From contig NZ_JAHKRR010000005.1 in NCBI RefSeq assembly GCF_018863395.1, positions 124,001-188,000 of the forward strand: a stretch of DNA of 64,000 bases, read 5' to 3'. Source of the DNA: Sinomicrobium weinanense (GTDB lineage Bacteria > Bacteroidota > Bacteroidia > Flavobacteriales > Flavobacteriaceae). Below the pieces are notes generated by a model that was given only the letters and a program-made list of their open reading frames with translations, did not search any database and had not been told where the DNA came from. The translations under genes were made by a program, and so were the position numbers. This document shows, in pieces, positions 47,815-54,994 of this stretch; position 1 is the stretch's first letter, and each line of letters starts with the position of its first letter.

Positions 47815-48546
47815 CTACTCTTTACGGTTGGCCACAGCGGTCCGGACCCTTTTAAGCCCTTCTTTCAGGGCCTCGAAGACCTTATCCCTGAAAGATTTAT
47901 CCAGCTCGGATTCCACTTCTTCCAAAAGGGCCATGGCATCTACCGTTCCGGTCTGGTTTATTAACAGGCGCTGCGAGTCTATTTCCTTTTGTGCTTCAGC
48001 CAGCAGGAGCTCAATTTCTTCGTCGGTGACTTCTCCTTTTTCTTCGATTTCCATGATCTTTGAAACCACTTCCTCTACTTTTTTGTCTTCAAAGGCAAGC
48101 GCTTCTTCTTTATGATGGGCCACTACGGATTCTTTTTCCCTGGTTTCCGGAAAAGAGACCGCTCTACCTGTTTCCGGGGATTTTACCAATGGAGTGGTGT
48201 TTTCTTGGGGTTTAACTACCGGAATGTTCACCTTAACCGGAGCCCCGGTATCCTCTTCAACCACTTTTACCACCTTTTTCCGTTCCTTTTGTCCGGTATC
48301 GGTTTGTATACCGGCAACTTTCGGGGAGTCCCCTGCTCTTCTTTCCCCCTTAAAAAACCATGCCCCAACGACAAGTAAAACAACAGCGGAAGCAGCGATC
48401 CAATAGGGCCGGATATTTTTCTTCCTATGCGCATGAGGTGCTTCATCTAAGCCCTTTTCTAACCTGTCCCAAGCTTTTGCAGAAGGAGTTATCCTGCGCT
48501 CTTCCAGTTTTTTCTTTATCCGGCGTTCTAAATTATCGTGTCCCAT
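47815..48546 (-). CDS. Single-pass membrane protein, probable anti-sigma factor
   Basis: This 243-residue protein has a basic cytoplasmic N-terminus (about 1-46), one transmembrane helix (about 48-64, WIAASAVVLLVVGAWFF) and a long Glu/Val-rich periplasmic part. Its start lies inside the sigma gene (14-base overlap), the usual coupling of ECF sigma and anti-sigma genes. No ZAS zinc motif is visible, so the anti-sigma role rests on context and topology. Confidence 0.75.
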   Translation of the reverse strand: MGHDNLERRIKKKLEERRITPSAKAWDRLEKGLDEAPHAHRKKNIRPYWIAASAVVLLVVGAWFFKGERRAGDSPKVAGIQTDTGQKERKKVVKVVEEDTGAPVKVNIPVVKPQENTTPLVKSPETGRAVSFPETREKESVVAHHKEEALAFEDKKVEEVVSKIMEIEEKGEVTDEEIELLLAEAQKEIDSQRLLINQTGTVDAMALLEEVESELDKSFRDKVFEALKEGLKRVRTAVANRKE

Positions 48547-49114
48547 TCTCCTGCCTTTTTTGTTCTTTTATTTTTTCCTGTAACATTCTTCTCGCCTTGA
48601 ACAACTGAGATTTGGAAGTGCTCTCCGAAATACGGAGTGTCCGGGCGATCTCCTTATGGGAATACCCTTCTATGGCAAACATCAGGAACACGGTCTTATA
48701 GCCCTCGGGCAAACCATCGATAAGAAATTGCAGGTCTTCCGTTTCCAGTGCTGCGTGCCCCTCGTCTGTGATATATCCGGTTACGGTACCGGGATCTTCC
48801 TCTATGAAGGAAAGGGATTTTTCACTCCTCAGGAAAGAGATACATTCCCGGACCATGATCCGGCGTATCCACCCTTCGAAACTCCCCGCTTTCCTGAATG
48901 TCCCTATCCGGGTAAAAACCTTGAAAAAACCGCCGATCATCACATCTTCCGCAAATTGCTCGTCTTTTATATAATAACGGCAAACACTCAACATCTTCGG
49001 GGCGTACTTCCGGTACAGCTCGTGCTGGGCCTCCCGGTCATTTGCCGAAGCTCTCCTTATGAGTTTATCTTCATCCTTATAAAGCGGTATGATCTTCAAA
49101 AGCCGTTTTTTCAT
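48533..49114 (-). CDS. ECF-type RNA polymerase sigma factor
   Basis: This 193-residue protein has region 2 (about 25-90; LYRKYAPKMLSVCRYYIKD, FTRIGTFRKAGSFEGWIRRI) and region 4 (about 128-180; FLIDGLPEGYKTVFLMFAIE, YSHKEIARTLRISESTSKSQ). Regions 1.1 and 3 are absent, as in ECF sigma factors. It is the first gene of a three-gene operon with the membrane protein at 47815 and the beta-barrel at 46696. Confidence 0.95.
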   Translation of the reverse strand: MKKRLLKIIPLYKDEDKLIRRASANDREAQHELYRKYAPKMLSVCRYYIKDEQFAEDVMIGGFFKVFTRIGTFRKAGSFEGWIRRIMVRECISFLRSEKSLSFIEEDPGTVTGYITDEGHAALETEDLQFLIDGLPEGYKTVFLMFAIEGYSHKEIARTLRISESTSKSQLFKARRMLQEKIKEQKRQENGTR

Positions 49115-49277
49115 CGGGTTTCTATCTACATAGACGAAACAATCCCTCCAAAGGTTGCCCGGGATATTGATTTTTATGATTTTTTCCTGAAATGCTATCG
49201 GAACGAAGTATTACGGACAGGAAATCGTTCTCCGTGATCTTTGAAAGGAGTAAGGCTTAATCCTCTTAAAGCGGGAG

Positions 49278-50258
49278 CTACTTCTTCCGGTCAATGACAT
49301 AGTTGACCATGAGTTCGAGCGCATCCCTGTAATCAGATTGCGGGTAGCTTCCCAGCAACTGCAATGCTTCCTGCTGAAACTCCTTCATCTTGCCTTCGGC
49401 ATATTCCAGTCCGCCGTTCTCCTTTACAAAAGCGATCACCTCTTTGACACGCCTGGCATTCTTGTTGTAGTTTTTTACGGAATTGATAAGCCACTTCTTG
49501 TCCTTGTCCGAACAGGTATTGAGCGTATAAATGAGGGGCAGTGTCATTTTCTGCTCCTTAATATCTATACCCGTGGGCTTACCGATACGCTCTTCTCCAT
49601 AGTCGAACAGGTCGTCCTTGATCTGGAATGCCATCCCGATAAGCTCGCCGAACTTCCGCATTTTTTCGGTTTCTTCGGAGTCGGGCTTTACCGAACATGC
49701 CCCGAGGGCACAACAAGCGGCAATAAGAGTAGCGGTCTTCTGGCGGATGATCTCGTAGTACACTTCTTCCGTAATATCCAGACGTCTCGCTTTTTCTATT
49801 TGAAGCAGTTCCCCTTCGCTCATTTCCCTTACGGCAACGGAAATGATCTTCAGAAGGTCAAAATCATCGTTGTCTATGGAGAGTAACAATCCTTTGGAGA
49901 GCAGGTAATCCCCTACCAGTACGGCAATTTTGTTCTTCCACAGGGCATTGAGGGAGAAAAAACCACGGCGGCGGTTACTGTCGTCCACCACATCGTCGTG
50001 CACCAGTGTGGCTGTATGGATAAGCTCTATCACGGAAGCCCCTCTGTAAGTCCGTTCGTTCACTTTTCCGCCGGAAACCATTTTGGCTACCAGGAAAACG
50101 AACATGGGTCGCATCTGCTTCCCCTTCCGGTTTACGATATAATAGGTGATCCTGTTGAGCAGTGAAACCTTCGAAGACATGGATTCGTAGAACTTCTTCT
50201 CAAAAAGTTCCATCTCGGTGTAGATAGGTTGCTTAATTCTTGCCACAGGTTTCATCAC
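49278..50258 (-). CDS. Polyprenyl (isoprenoid) diphosphate synthase
   Basis: This 326-residue trans-prenyltransferase has both Asp-rich motifs: HDDVVDDSNRRRG (first) and IKDDLFDYGEE (second), plus GKQMRPMFVFLVAK near the N-terminus. The length and motif form fit octaprenyl/solanesyl-type synthases that make menaquinone side chains. Chain length cannot be set by eye. It is monocistronic as far as seen. Confidence 0.95.
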   Translation of the reverse strand: MMKPVARIKQPIYTEMELFEKKFYESMSSKVSLLNRITYYIVNRKGKQMRPMFVFLVAKMVSGGKVNERTYRGASVIELIHTATLVHDDVVDDSNRRRGFFSLNALWKNKIAVLVGDYLLSKGLLLSIDNDDFDLLKIISVAVREMSEGELLQIEKARRLDITEEVYYEIIRQKTATLIAACCALGACSVKPDSEETEKMRKFGELIGMAFQIKDDLFDYGEERIGKPTGIDIKEQKMTLPLIYTLNTCSDKDKKWLINSVKNYNKNARRVKEVIAFVKENGGLEYAEGKMKEFQQEALQLLGSYPQSDYRDALELMVNYVIDRKK

Positions 50259-50600
50259 GGCTCCAAAGATATAAAAAAGCAGGAATTAAATCAGGGACAT
50301 TCCGGCCAGACCCGTCTTAAAATTAATTCACGTTTTCGTTTTATTGTAACTTGTAGTGATTTGTAATGCCCCGTAGAGATTTATAGTGATTTCTGATGAT
50401 TTCGCGACACACAGTAAACCAATAGGATTTGTAATCATTGTTCCCATTCTCATCAACAAGTCACCCGCTTCCTATCAATCCATCAATCTTTTATCAATCT
50501 CTATAAACTCCAGATTACCTTACAACACCATCCTTATCAAAGAATAGTTAATTATGAAACAAAGTTTGTATGTCTTAAATAGAATTATTTACTTTAATAG
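50259..50600. other. Intergenic region with candidate promoter
   Basis: This AT-rich 342-base gap lies between divergent genes, with a loose direct repeat of TAGTGATTT (about 50352-50395). For the plus strand, TTTG (50565-50568) and TACTTTAA (50590-50597) are spaced by 21 bases, a fair flavobacterial match. That would place transcription at about 50603, favouring a start of the next gene at 50619. No gene is supported here. Confidence 0.45.
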
Positions 50601-51134
50601 ATGAAAAAGCAACTTGCCATGCCCCTATCGTTCAAACGATGTACTAAAGAAGACATAGACGTCTTGCTGGACATTTCCAGGGAGACTTTTACGGATACCT
50701 ATGCCACTCAGAACAACCCGGAAGATTTTAAGGCGTATATGGAAGAGTTTTTTGCCCGGGACCGTCTTATACAGGAGCTCGGCAGCGAAGCTATTCTTTT
50801 CTATCTCGCCTATGCCAATGGCAAACCGGCAGGATACTTTAAACTGAACCGGGCAGGTGCACAGACCGATATCAACGAACCGGGGTCCCTGGAACTGGAA
50901 CGCATCTATCTGCTAAAGACATACCAGGGCCGGGAACTGGGGAGGGATTTGATACAAAAAGCCATTGAGATCTGCAGGGATCAGAAAGCTTCCTACCTGT
51001 GGCTCGGGGTCTGGGACCAGAATGCCAGGGCAATAAGGTTTTACGAAAAGAACGGATTTGTAAAATTCGGGGAACATCCGTTCTTCATAGGCAGGGACAA
51101 ACAGAACGACTGGCTGATGAAAATAGATTTTTAA
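50601..51134 (+). CDS. GNAT-family N-acetyltransferase
   Basis: This 177-residue protein has the GNAT core: LERIYLLKTYQGRELGRDLI (acetyl-CoA pyrophosphate-binding motif A; variant of Q/RxxGxG/A) and YLWLGVWDQNARAIRFYEKN, followed by GFVKFGEHPFFIG. The start at 50601 is uncertain; MPLSFKRCTKEDID at 50619 is a better family match and fits the promoter at 50565-50597. The substrate may be a small amine, polyamine or protein; it cannot be told by eye. The LOG-family gene follows after 45 bases. Confidence 0.92.
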   Translation: MKKQLAMPLSFKRCTKEDIDVLLDISRETFTDTYATQNNPEDFKAYMEEFFARDRLIQELGSEAILFYLAYANGKPAGYFKLNRAGAQTDINEPGSLELERIYLLKTYQGRELGRDLIQKAIEICRDQKASYLWLGVWDQNARAIRFYEKNGFVKFGEHPFFIGRDKQNDWLMKIDF

Positions 51135-51179
51135 AAACACATCATCAATACTATATACAGACCTTTTATATACGCTCTT

Positions 51180-51761
51180 ATGAAAAGAATTACGGTTTAC
51201 TGCGGTTCCAATGAAGGAAACGACCCGGTTTACAAAGCCCAGGCCCATCTGCTCGGAAAAATTCTGGCACAACGCAATATCGAACTCGTTTACGGCGGCG
51301 CCCGTGTAGGCCTCATGGGTGCCATTGCCGAGGGCACCCTGGAAGAAGGTGGAAGGGCTACGGGTGTACTTCCCCGTTTTCTCCGGGACAAGGAGATCGC
51401 CCACGAACGGCTCACCGAACTGGAACTGGTCGATACCATGGCCGAACGAAAAGCCAGAATAGAAGAAATGGCCGATGGCATCATAGCCCTTCCCGGCGGA
51501 TACGGAACAATGGACGAGCTCTTCGAGGCCCTGACCAACGCACAACTGCAACTGCATCAAAAACCAATAGGCCTGCTCAACACAGCAGGTTTCTACGACG
51601 GATTGGTACAACTGCTGGAAACCATGACAGCCAGGGGATTGCTCAAAGAAGTGAACAGAAATATGCTCCTGGTCAGCGATAATATAGACGAACTGCTGGA
51701 CCAAATGTTTAGCTATACCCCTGCTACGGTGAACAAATGGATCGAGGAAGAAACAAATTAA
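51180..51761 (+). CDS. LOG-family nucleoside 5'-monophosphate phosphoribohydrolase
   Basis: This 193-residue protein belongs to the Lonely Guy family. Evidence includes VYCGSNEGNDPVY, the nucleotide site VYGGARVGLMGAIA and the diagnostic PGGYGTMDELFE with its catalytic Glu, preceded by MAERKARIEEMADG. Members release bases from (cytokinin) nucleoside monophosphates. In bacteria the physiological substrate is often simply AMP-like nucleotides. It is followed by the VOC gene after 18 bases. Confidence 0.95.
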   Translation: MKRITVYCGSNEGNDPVYKAQAHLLGKILAQRNIELVYGGARVGLMGAIAEGTLEEGGRATGVLPRFLRDKEIAHERLTELELVDTMAERKARIEEMADGIIALPGGYGTMDELFEALTNAQLQLHQKPIGLLNTAGFYDGLVQLLETMTARGLLKEVNRNMLLVSDNIDELLDQMFSYTPATVNKWIEEETN

Positions 51762-51779
51762 CCAGCCAATCCCATACTC

Positions 51780-52169
51780 GTGCTTCGTCTAAACAAGATA
51801 CACCATATTGCCCTTATATGCTCGGATTATAAAAAATCCAAAGCGTTTTACACCGAGCTCCTGGGTTTTACCATCCTGAAAGAAACCTACCGGACGGAAA
51901 GGGATTCCTACAAACTGGACCTGGCCCTTAACGGCACATACACCCTTGAGCTCTTTTCCTTCCCCGACCCGCCCCCGCGCGTTTCCGGGCCGGAAGCAGC
52001 CGGGCTACGGCATCTCGCCTTTGAAACGGATGACCTGGAAATGGCAGTCGCCACGCTCCGGGAAAAGGGTGTCCGCACAGAAGATATCCGGACAGACGGG
52101 ATCACAGGAAAAAGATTTGTTTTCTTCCGGGACCCGGATGACCTCCCTCTAGAATTATACGAAAACTAA
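51780..52169 (+). CDS. VOC-family protein (YaeR/GloA2-like)
   Basis: This 129-residue protein starts at GTG (51780), giving MLRLNKIHHIALICSDYKKS, the normal family opening. Glyoxalase-fold metal positions are plausible: His in KIHHIAL, Glu in YTLELFSF, His in LRHLAFET and Glu in LPLELYEN. It probably binds a divalent metal. The reaction is unknown; annotation as a glyoxalase would be a guess. It ends 180 bases before the graspetide precursor. Confidence 0.9.
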   Translation: MLRLNKIHHIALICSDYKKSKAFYTELLGFTILKETYRTERDSYKLDLALNGTYTLELFSFPDPPPRVSGPEAAGLRHLAFETDDLEMAVATLREKGVRTEDIRTDGITGKRFVFFRDPDDLPLELYEN

Positions 52170-52349
52170 AAGGCCTTCAACACATAATTCCGAGTGTTAA
52201 ATTTATAACAACAAACCAAATATTAACAGGAAAATATTTGAACAAGATAAATATATAGTTATTTTTATCACAAATTTCGCAACCTATTGTAGGTATTTGC
52301 ATCTTTAATATGTAACTAAATGATTTATTAACCCCAAATTTTTTCTATC

Positions 52350-52595
52350 ATGAAAAAAGAAAGCCAAGGCTTGAAAAAGCCATTTTTCGCAAACTTCCTG
52401 GAACATCAGGTATCCGAGGAAAAAAAAGAAACCGTACAGGGTGGAACTACCCTTAAGTTTCCTTCTGACCAGGAAGATGATGGCGGAGGTGTTATCTCTG
52501 CTACGGTTACCTCACCTGTTCTCGACCAGGACAAAGGAGGTGATGTAACCCAGAAGTTCCCTTCCGATGATGATGAGGAAGGAGACATCATGTAG
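52350..52595 (+). CDS. Microviridin/chryseoviridin-like graspetide precursor with two cores
   Basis: This 81-residue peptide begins MKKESQGLKK and carries the leader helix PFFANFL (residues 11-17), equivalent to the PFFARFL recognition motif of microviridin leaders. Two core repeats follow: TLKFPSDQEDD (34-44) and TQKFPSDDDEE (67-77). Each matches TxK(Y/F)PSDx(E/D)(E/D). By analogy with microviridin, core 1 should form esters Thr34-Asp40 and Ser39-Glu42 and an amide Lys36-Asp43. Core 2 should form Thr67-Asp73, Ser72-Asp75 and Lys69-Glu76. A Gly-Gly pair lies just before each core (31-32, 63-64) and may mark leader and spacer cleavage. A terminator follows. Two ATP-grasp genes lie downstream. 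Confidence 0.9.
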   Translation: MKKESQGLKKPFFANFLEHQVSEEKKETVQGGTTLKFPSDQEDDGGGVISATVTSPVLDQDKGGDVTQKFPSDDDEEGDIM

Positions 52596-52621
52596 TAAAA
52601 AATTTCATCTGTGTGATGCAA

Positions 52622-52650
52622 CAATAGCCTTCCGGGGCTATTGTTTTTTT
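52622..52650 (+). terminator. Terminator/attenuator after the graspetide precursor
   Basis: A perfect eight-base stem CAATAGCC/GGCTATTG (52622-52629 with 52636-52643), loop TTCCGG and seven T residues. It should reduce read-through into the ligase genes and raise the precursor-to-enzyme ratio. Confidence 0.85.
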
Positions 52651-52654
52651 AGAC

Positions 52655-52725
52655 ATAAGACAACAGGGCTATGGCGCAGGACTTTAATTTTCGTTGATCT
52701 TAAGTCTTATGTCCTGTTGTCTTAT
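52655..52725. repeat. Inverted repeat between precursor and first ligase gene
   Basis: ATAAGACAACAGG (52655-52667) pairs perfectly with CCTGTTGTCTTAT (52713-52725) across a 45-base loop. TCTTATGTCCTGTTG overlaps the second arm as a partial direct repeat. Its function is unknown; it may be an interspersed repeat or a second mRNA structure. Confidence 0.7.
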
Positions 52726-52764
52726 ATCATTACAAAATTATCATAACACCCCAATCTAACCAGG

Positions 52765-53742
52765 ATGATATTATGCCTTACCCACAGCACTGACCACTAT
52801 ACCGTAGATATTGTCCGGGAAAGGTGCAAAACGTTGGGAAAAGAAATGTTCCGGATGAACACAGACCTCTTTTCCCATCAATCGCGTTTTGATTATACCT
52901 GTAACAATGAAGGAACGCACTTCTGCTGGTCCGACGGTAAAACAACTTTTTCTACAAAAGACGTCGAAGCCGTATGGTACAGAAAACTCTGGGCCATGCC
53001 CCCTCCTCCTGACCTCGACCCCGGCTATCTTAAAATATTTATACAGGAATACGGAACAATGCGAAACATTTTTTTCGAATCGCTCCGGCATCTTCCCTGG
53101 ATGAACCCCATGGCCACCGACCACGAAATAAACAAAAACAAGCTAGATCAGTTACAAATCACTTCTGCCCATGGATTGCATATCCCCAAAAGCCTGTTTA
53201 CCAATAATCCCGAAAAGGCAAAATCTTTCTTTCATAAAGAGTGCAGGGGAAACATGATCGCCAAACTACACGGTTCGCTTTCCCGAAGCATGAAGGGAGA
53301 CGCTCCCTTCTTCCCTACTACGGTCATCAGAAAGGACGACCTGGAACAACTGGACACCCTTCCCTTATGCCCTATGATCTTCCAGGAGCTGATCCCTAAG
53401 GCCTACGAACTGAGGATCATCTATGTGGACGGCACTTTTTTTACCGGGAAGATCGATGCCAGCACTTCAGTACGAGGTAAAACGGACTGGAGGATCGCCA
53501 CTGACGCTGACTTTGGCTGGGAACCCTATGAACTCCCGCCGGATATCCGCGAATCCCTGACCCGGGCCATGCGGCAGATGGGGCTCTTTTTCGGAGCACT
53601 GGACATGATACGCCACAAAGACGGGCGTTACATCTTCCTTGAGGTCAATCCGCAGGGAGAATGGGGTATGCTGCAACGCGACATCGGGTACCCCATAGGA
53701 GAGACCATCGCAGAAAAACTGATTGCACGGATACAGACATAA
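52765..53742 (+). CDS. ATP-grasp graspetide ligase (MvdC/MvdD family), first copy
   Basis: This 325-residue ligase activates core Asp/Glu side-chain carboxylates with ATP and joins them to Thr/Ser (ester) or Lys (amide). The N-terminal pre-ATP-grasp domain opens MILCLTHSTDHYTVDIV and contains the family-typical VEAVWYRK. The ATP-grasp core has NMIAKLHGS, the hinge MIFQELIPKAYELRII and the metal-binding FLEVNPQGEWGML. Leader recognition of PFFANFL is expected in the central helices. Sequence reading alone does not decide whether this is the ester- or the amide-forming enzyme. It lies 169 bases after the precursor. Confidence 0.93.
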   Translation: MILCLTHSTDHYTVDIVRERCKTLGKEMFRMNTDLFSHQSRFDYTCNNEGTHFCWSDGKTTFSTKDVEAVWYRKLWAMPPPPDLDPGYLKIFIQEYGTMRNIFFESLRHLPWMNPMATDHEINKNKLDQLQITSAHGLHIPKSLFTNNPEKAKSFFHKECRGNMIAKLHGSLSRSMKGDAPFFPTTVIRKDDLEQLDTLPLCPMIFQELIPKAYELRIIYVDGTFFTGKIDASTSVRGKTDWRIATDADFGWEPYELPPDIRESLTRAMRQMGLFFGALDMIRHKDGRYIFLEVNPQGEWGMLQRDIGYPIGETIAEKLIARIQT

Positions 53743-53745
53743 AAA

Positions 53746-53777
53746 ATTCAAGGTTCAAAGTTCAAGGTTCAAAGTTT
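53746..53777 (+). repeat. Direct repeat AAGGTTCAAAGTTC between ligase genes
   Basis: TTCAAGGTTCAAAG occurs twice in tandem (about 53748-53761 and 53762-53775). Similar strings form the ends of the four-helix-bundle cassette at 30486-30936. It lies in the 82-base gap between the two ATP-grasp genes. Confidence 0.65.
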
Positions 53778-53824
53778 TACCCGGTCCCTGAGCAAAGCCA
53801 AAGGGCAAACTATAACAACTACTT

Positions 53825-54847
53825 ATGCAAAAAATACTGATCATCACGCATTCTAAAGACAATGCATCTATAGACACGGTCTCCGGTTTCCTCAGAGAAT
53901 CAGGAGCGCAGGTCATCCGTTTTAATGTAGATGAATACCCCTTGCAATGCAGCCTGAGCAGCCGGTTCGAAAACGGAACATGGCAAATCTTCCTGGACCG
54001 TGACGGACAACGCCACAGTCTTCACGATATTACAGCAGTGTGGTATCGAAGAAGCCACAACCTCGCTTATGGCCTGAACCAGATCCTGGAAGGCACTTAT
54101 CTTTCCAGCGCCCAAAAGGAGATACGCCGAACACTTTTCGGGATGCTCGAAAGCATGCCCTGTTTCCAGATAGACACCTTCAGCAAATACCGCAGGCTCG
54201 ACAGCAAGGAAGAACAGATGAAGATAGCTTCTGCCCTCGGCCTGAACATTCCGGACACCTGTATAACCAACAACCCGGATGAGGCCCGTGATTTTGTGTT
54301 ATCACATCCCGGCGGAGCCATCGTAAAAATGCAGAGCTCCTTTGCCATATACCGGGACGGCAAGGAGCATGTGGTATTTACCAATATAGTCTCCGAAAAG
54401 GACCTGGAAGCTGTGGACGCCCTGCAATACTGCCCTATGCAATTCCAGGAAAAGCTGGAAAAATCCAAAGAACTCCGGGTGACTATCGTAGGAGATGCCG
54501 TATTTACCTATGCCATAGATTCCCAGAAAATGGAGAATGCAAAAATAGACTGGCGGCGGGAAGGAAACACCCTGCTCGACCAGTGGGAACCCTACCAATT
54601 ACCACACGAGATCGAAGAAAAGTTACTGCAAATCATGGACATTTACCAGATCAACTACGGGGCCATAGACATTATTGTCACCCCGGAAGAAGGCTATTAT
54701 TTCCTGGAGATCAATGCAGCCGGAGAATATTTGTGGCTGGACCATCTTGCGGATGGAGCTATTTCAAAACAGATCGCCAGGGTATTGACCGGAGAAGCCT
54801 ACCGGAGGTATACTCCTGTATTGCAAAAGGACAGACAACCGGGATAA
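53825..54847 (+). CDS. ATP-grasp graspetide ligase (MvdC/MvdD family), second copy
   Basis: This 340-residue ligase is parallel in layout to its neighbour but clearly diverged. Visible landmarks are ILIITHSKDNASIDTV, ITAVWYRRSHNL, ASALGLNIPDTCITNNP, GGAIVKMQSSF, MQFQEKLEKSKELRV and the metal motif YFLEINAAGEYLWLD. Microviridin-type clusters need two such enzymes, one for the two omega-esters and one for the omega-amide. The pair plus precursor here is therefore a minimal set. The next gene is convergent, so the cluster ends here. Confidence 0.93.
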   Translation: MQKILIITHSKDNASIDTVSGFLRESGAQVIRFNVDEYPLQCSLSSRFENGTWQIFLDRDGQRHSLHDITAVWYRRSHNLAYGLNQILEGTYLSSAQKEIRRTLFGMLESMPCFQIDTFSKYRRLDSKEEQMKIASALGLNIPDTCITNNPDEARDFVLSHPGGAIVKMQSSFAIYRDGKEHVVFTNIVSEKDLEAVDALQYCPMQFQEKLEKSKELRVTIVGDAVFTYAIDSQKMENAKIDWRREGNTLLDQWEPYQLPHEIEEKLLQIMDIYQINYGAIDIIVTPEEGYYFLEINAAGEYLWLDHLADGAISKQIARVLTGEAYRRYTPVLQKDRQPG

Positions 54848-54857
54848 TAAAATTAGA

Positions 54858-54969
54858 AAGAGGTCTGAAAAGCCTGCACACTTATCATTCTGAACTGTCA
54901 TCCTGAGCATAGTCGAAGGGCTCAGGATGACAGTTCAGGGTGACGTAAAGGCTACTTTTCAGACCTCTT
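54858..54969. mobile_element. Nested inverted-repeat element after the graspetide cluster
   Basis: The outer arms AAGAGGTCTGAAAAG (54858-54872) and CTTTTCAGACCTCTT (54955-54969) are perfect. The inner arms TGAACTGTCATCCTGAGC (54891-54908) and GCTCAGGATGACAGTTCA (54920-54937) are perfect as well. It lies between convergent genes, has no coding capacity, and may double as a bidirectional terminator. The ends resemble those at 12386 and 43011. Confidence 0.65.
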
Positions 54970-54994
54970 CCTATCTATAATTTATCAGAGATTT

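Noticed and set aside
52765-54847. ATP-grasp pair as RimK or D-Ala-D-Ala ligases
   Set aside because: The WYRK/WYRR N-terminal motif, the precursor with matching leader and cores next to them, and the FLEVNPQGEW/FLEINAAGEY ends fit graspetide ligases better.
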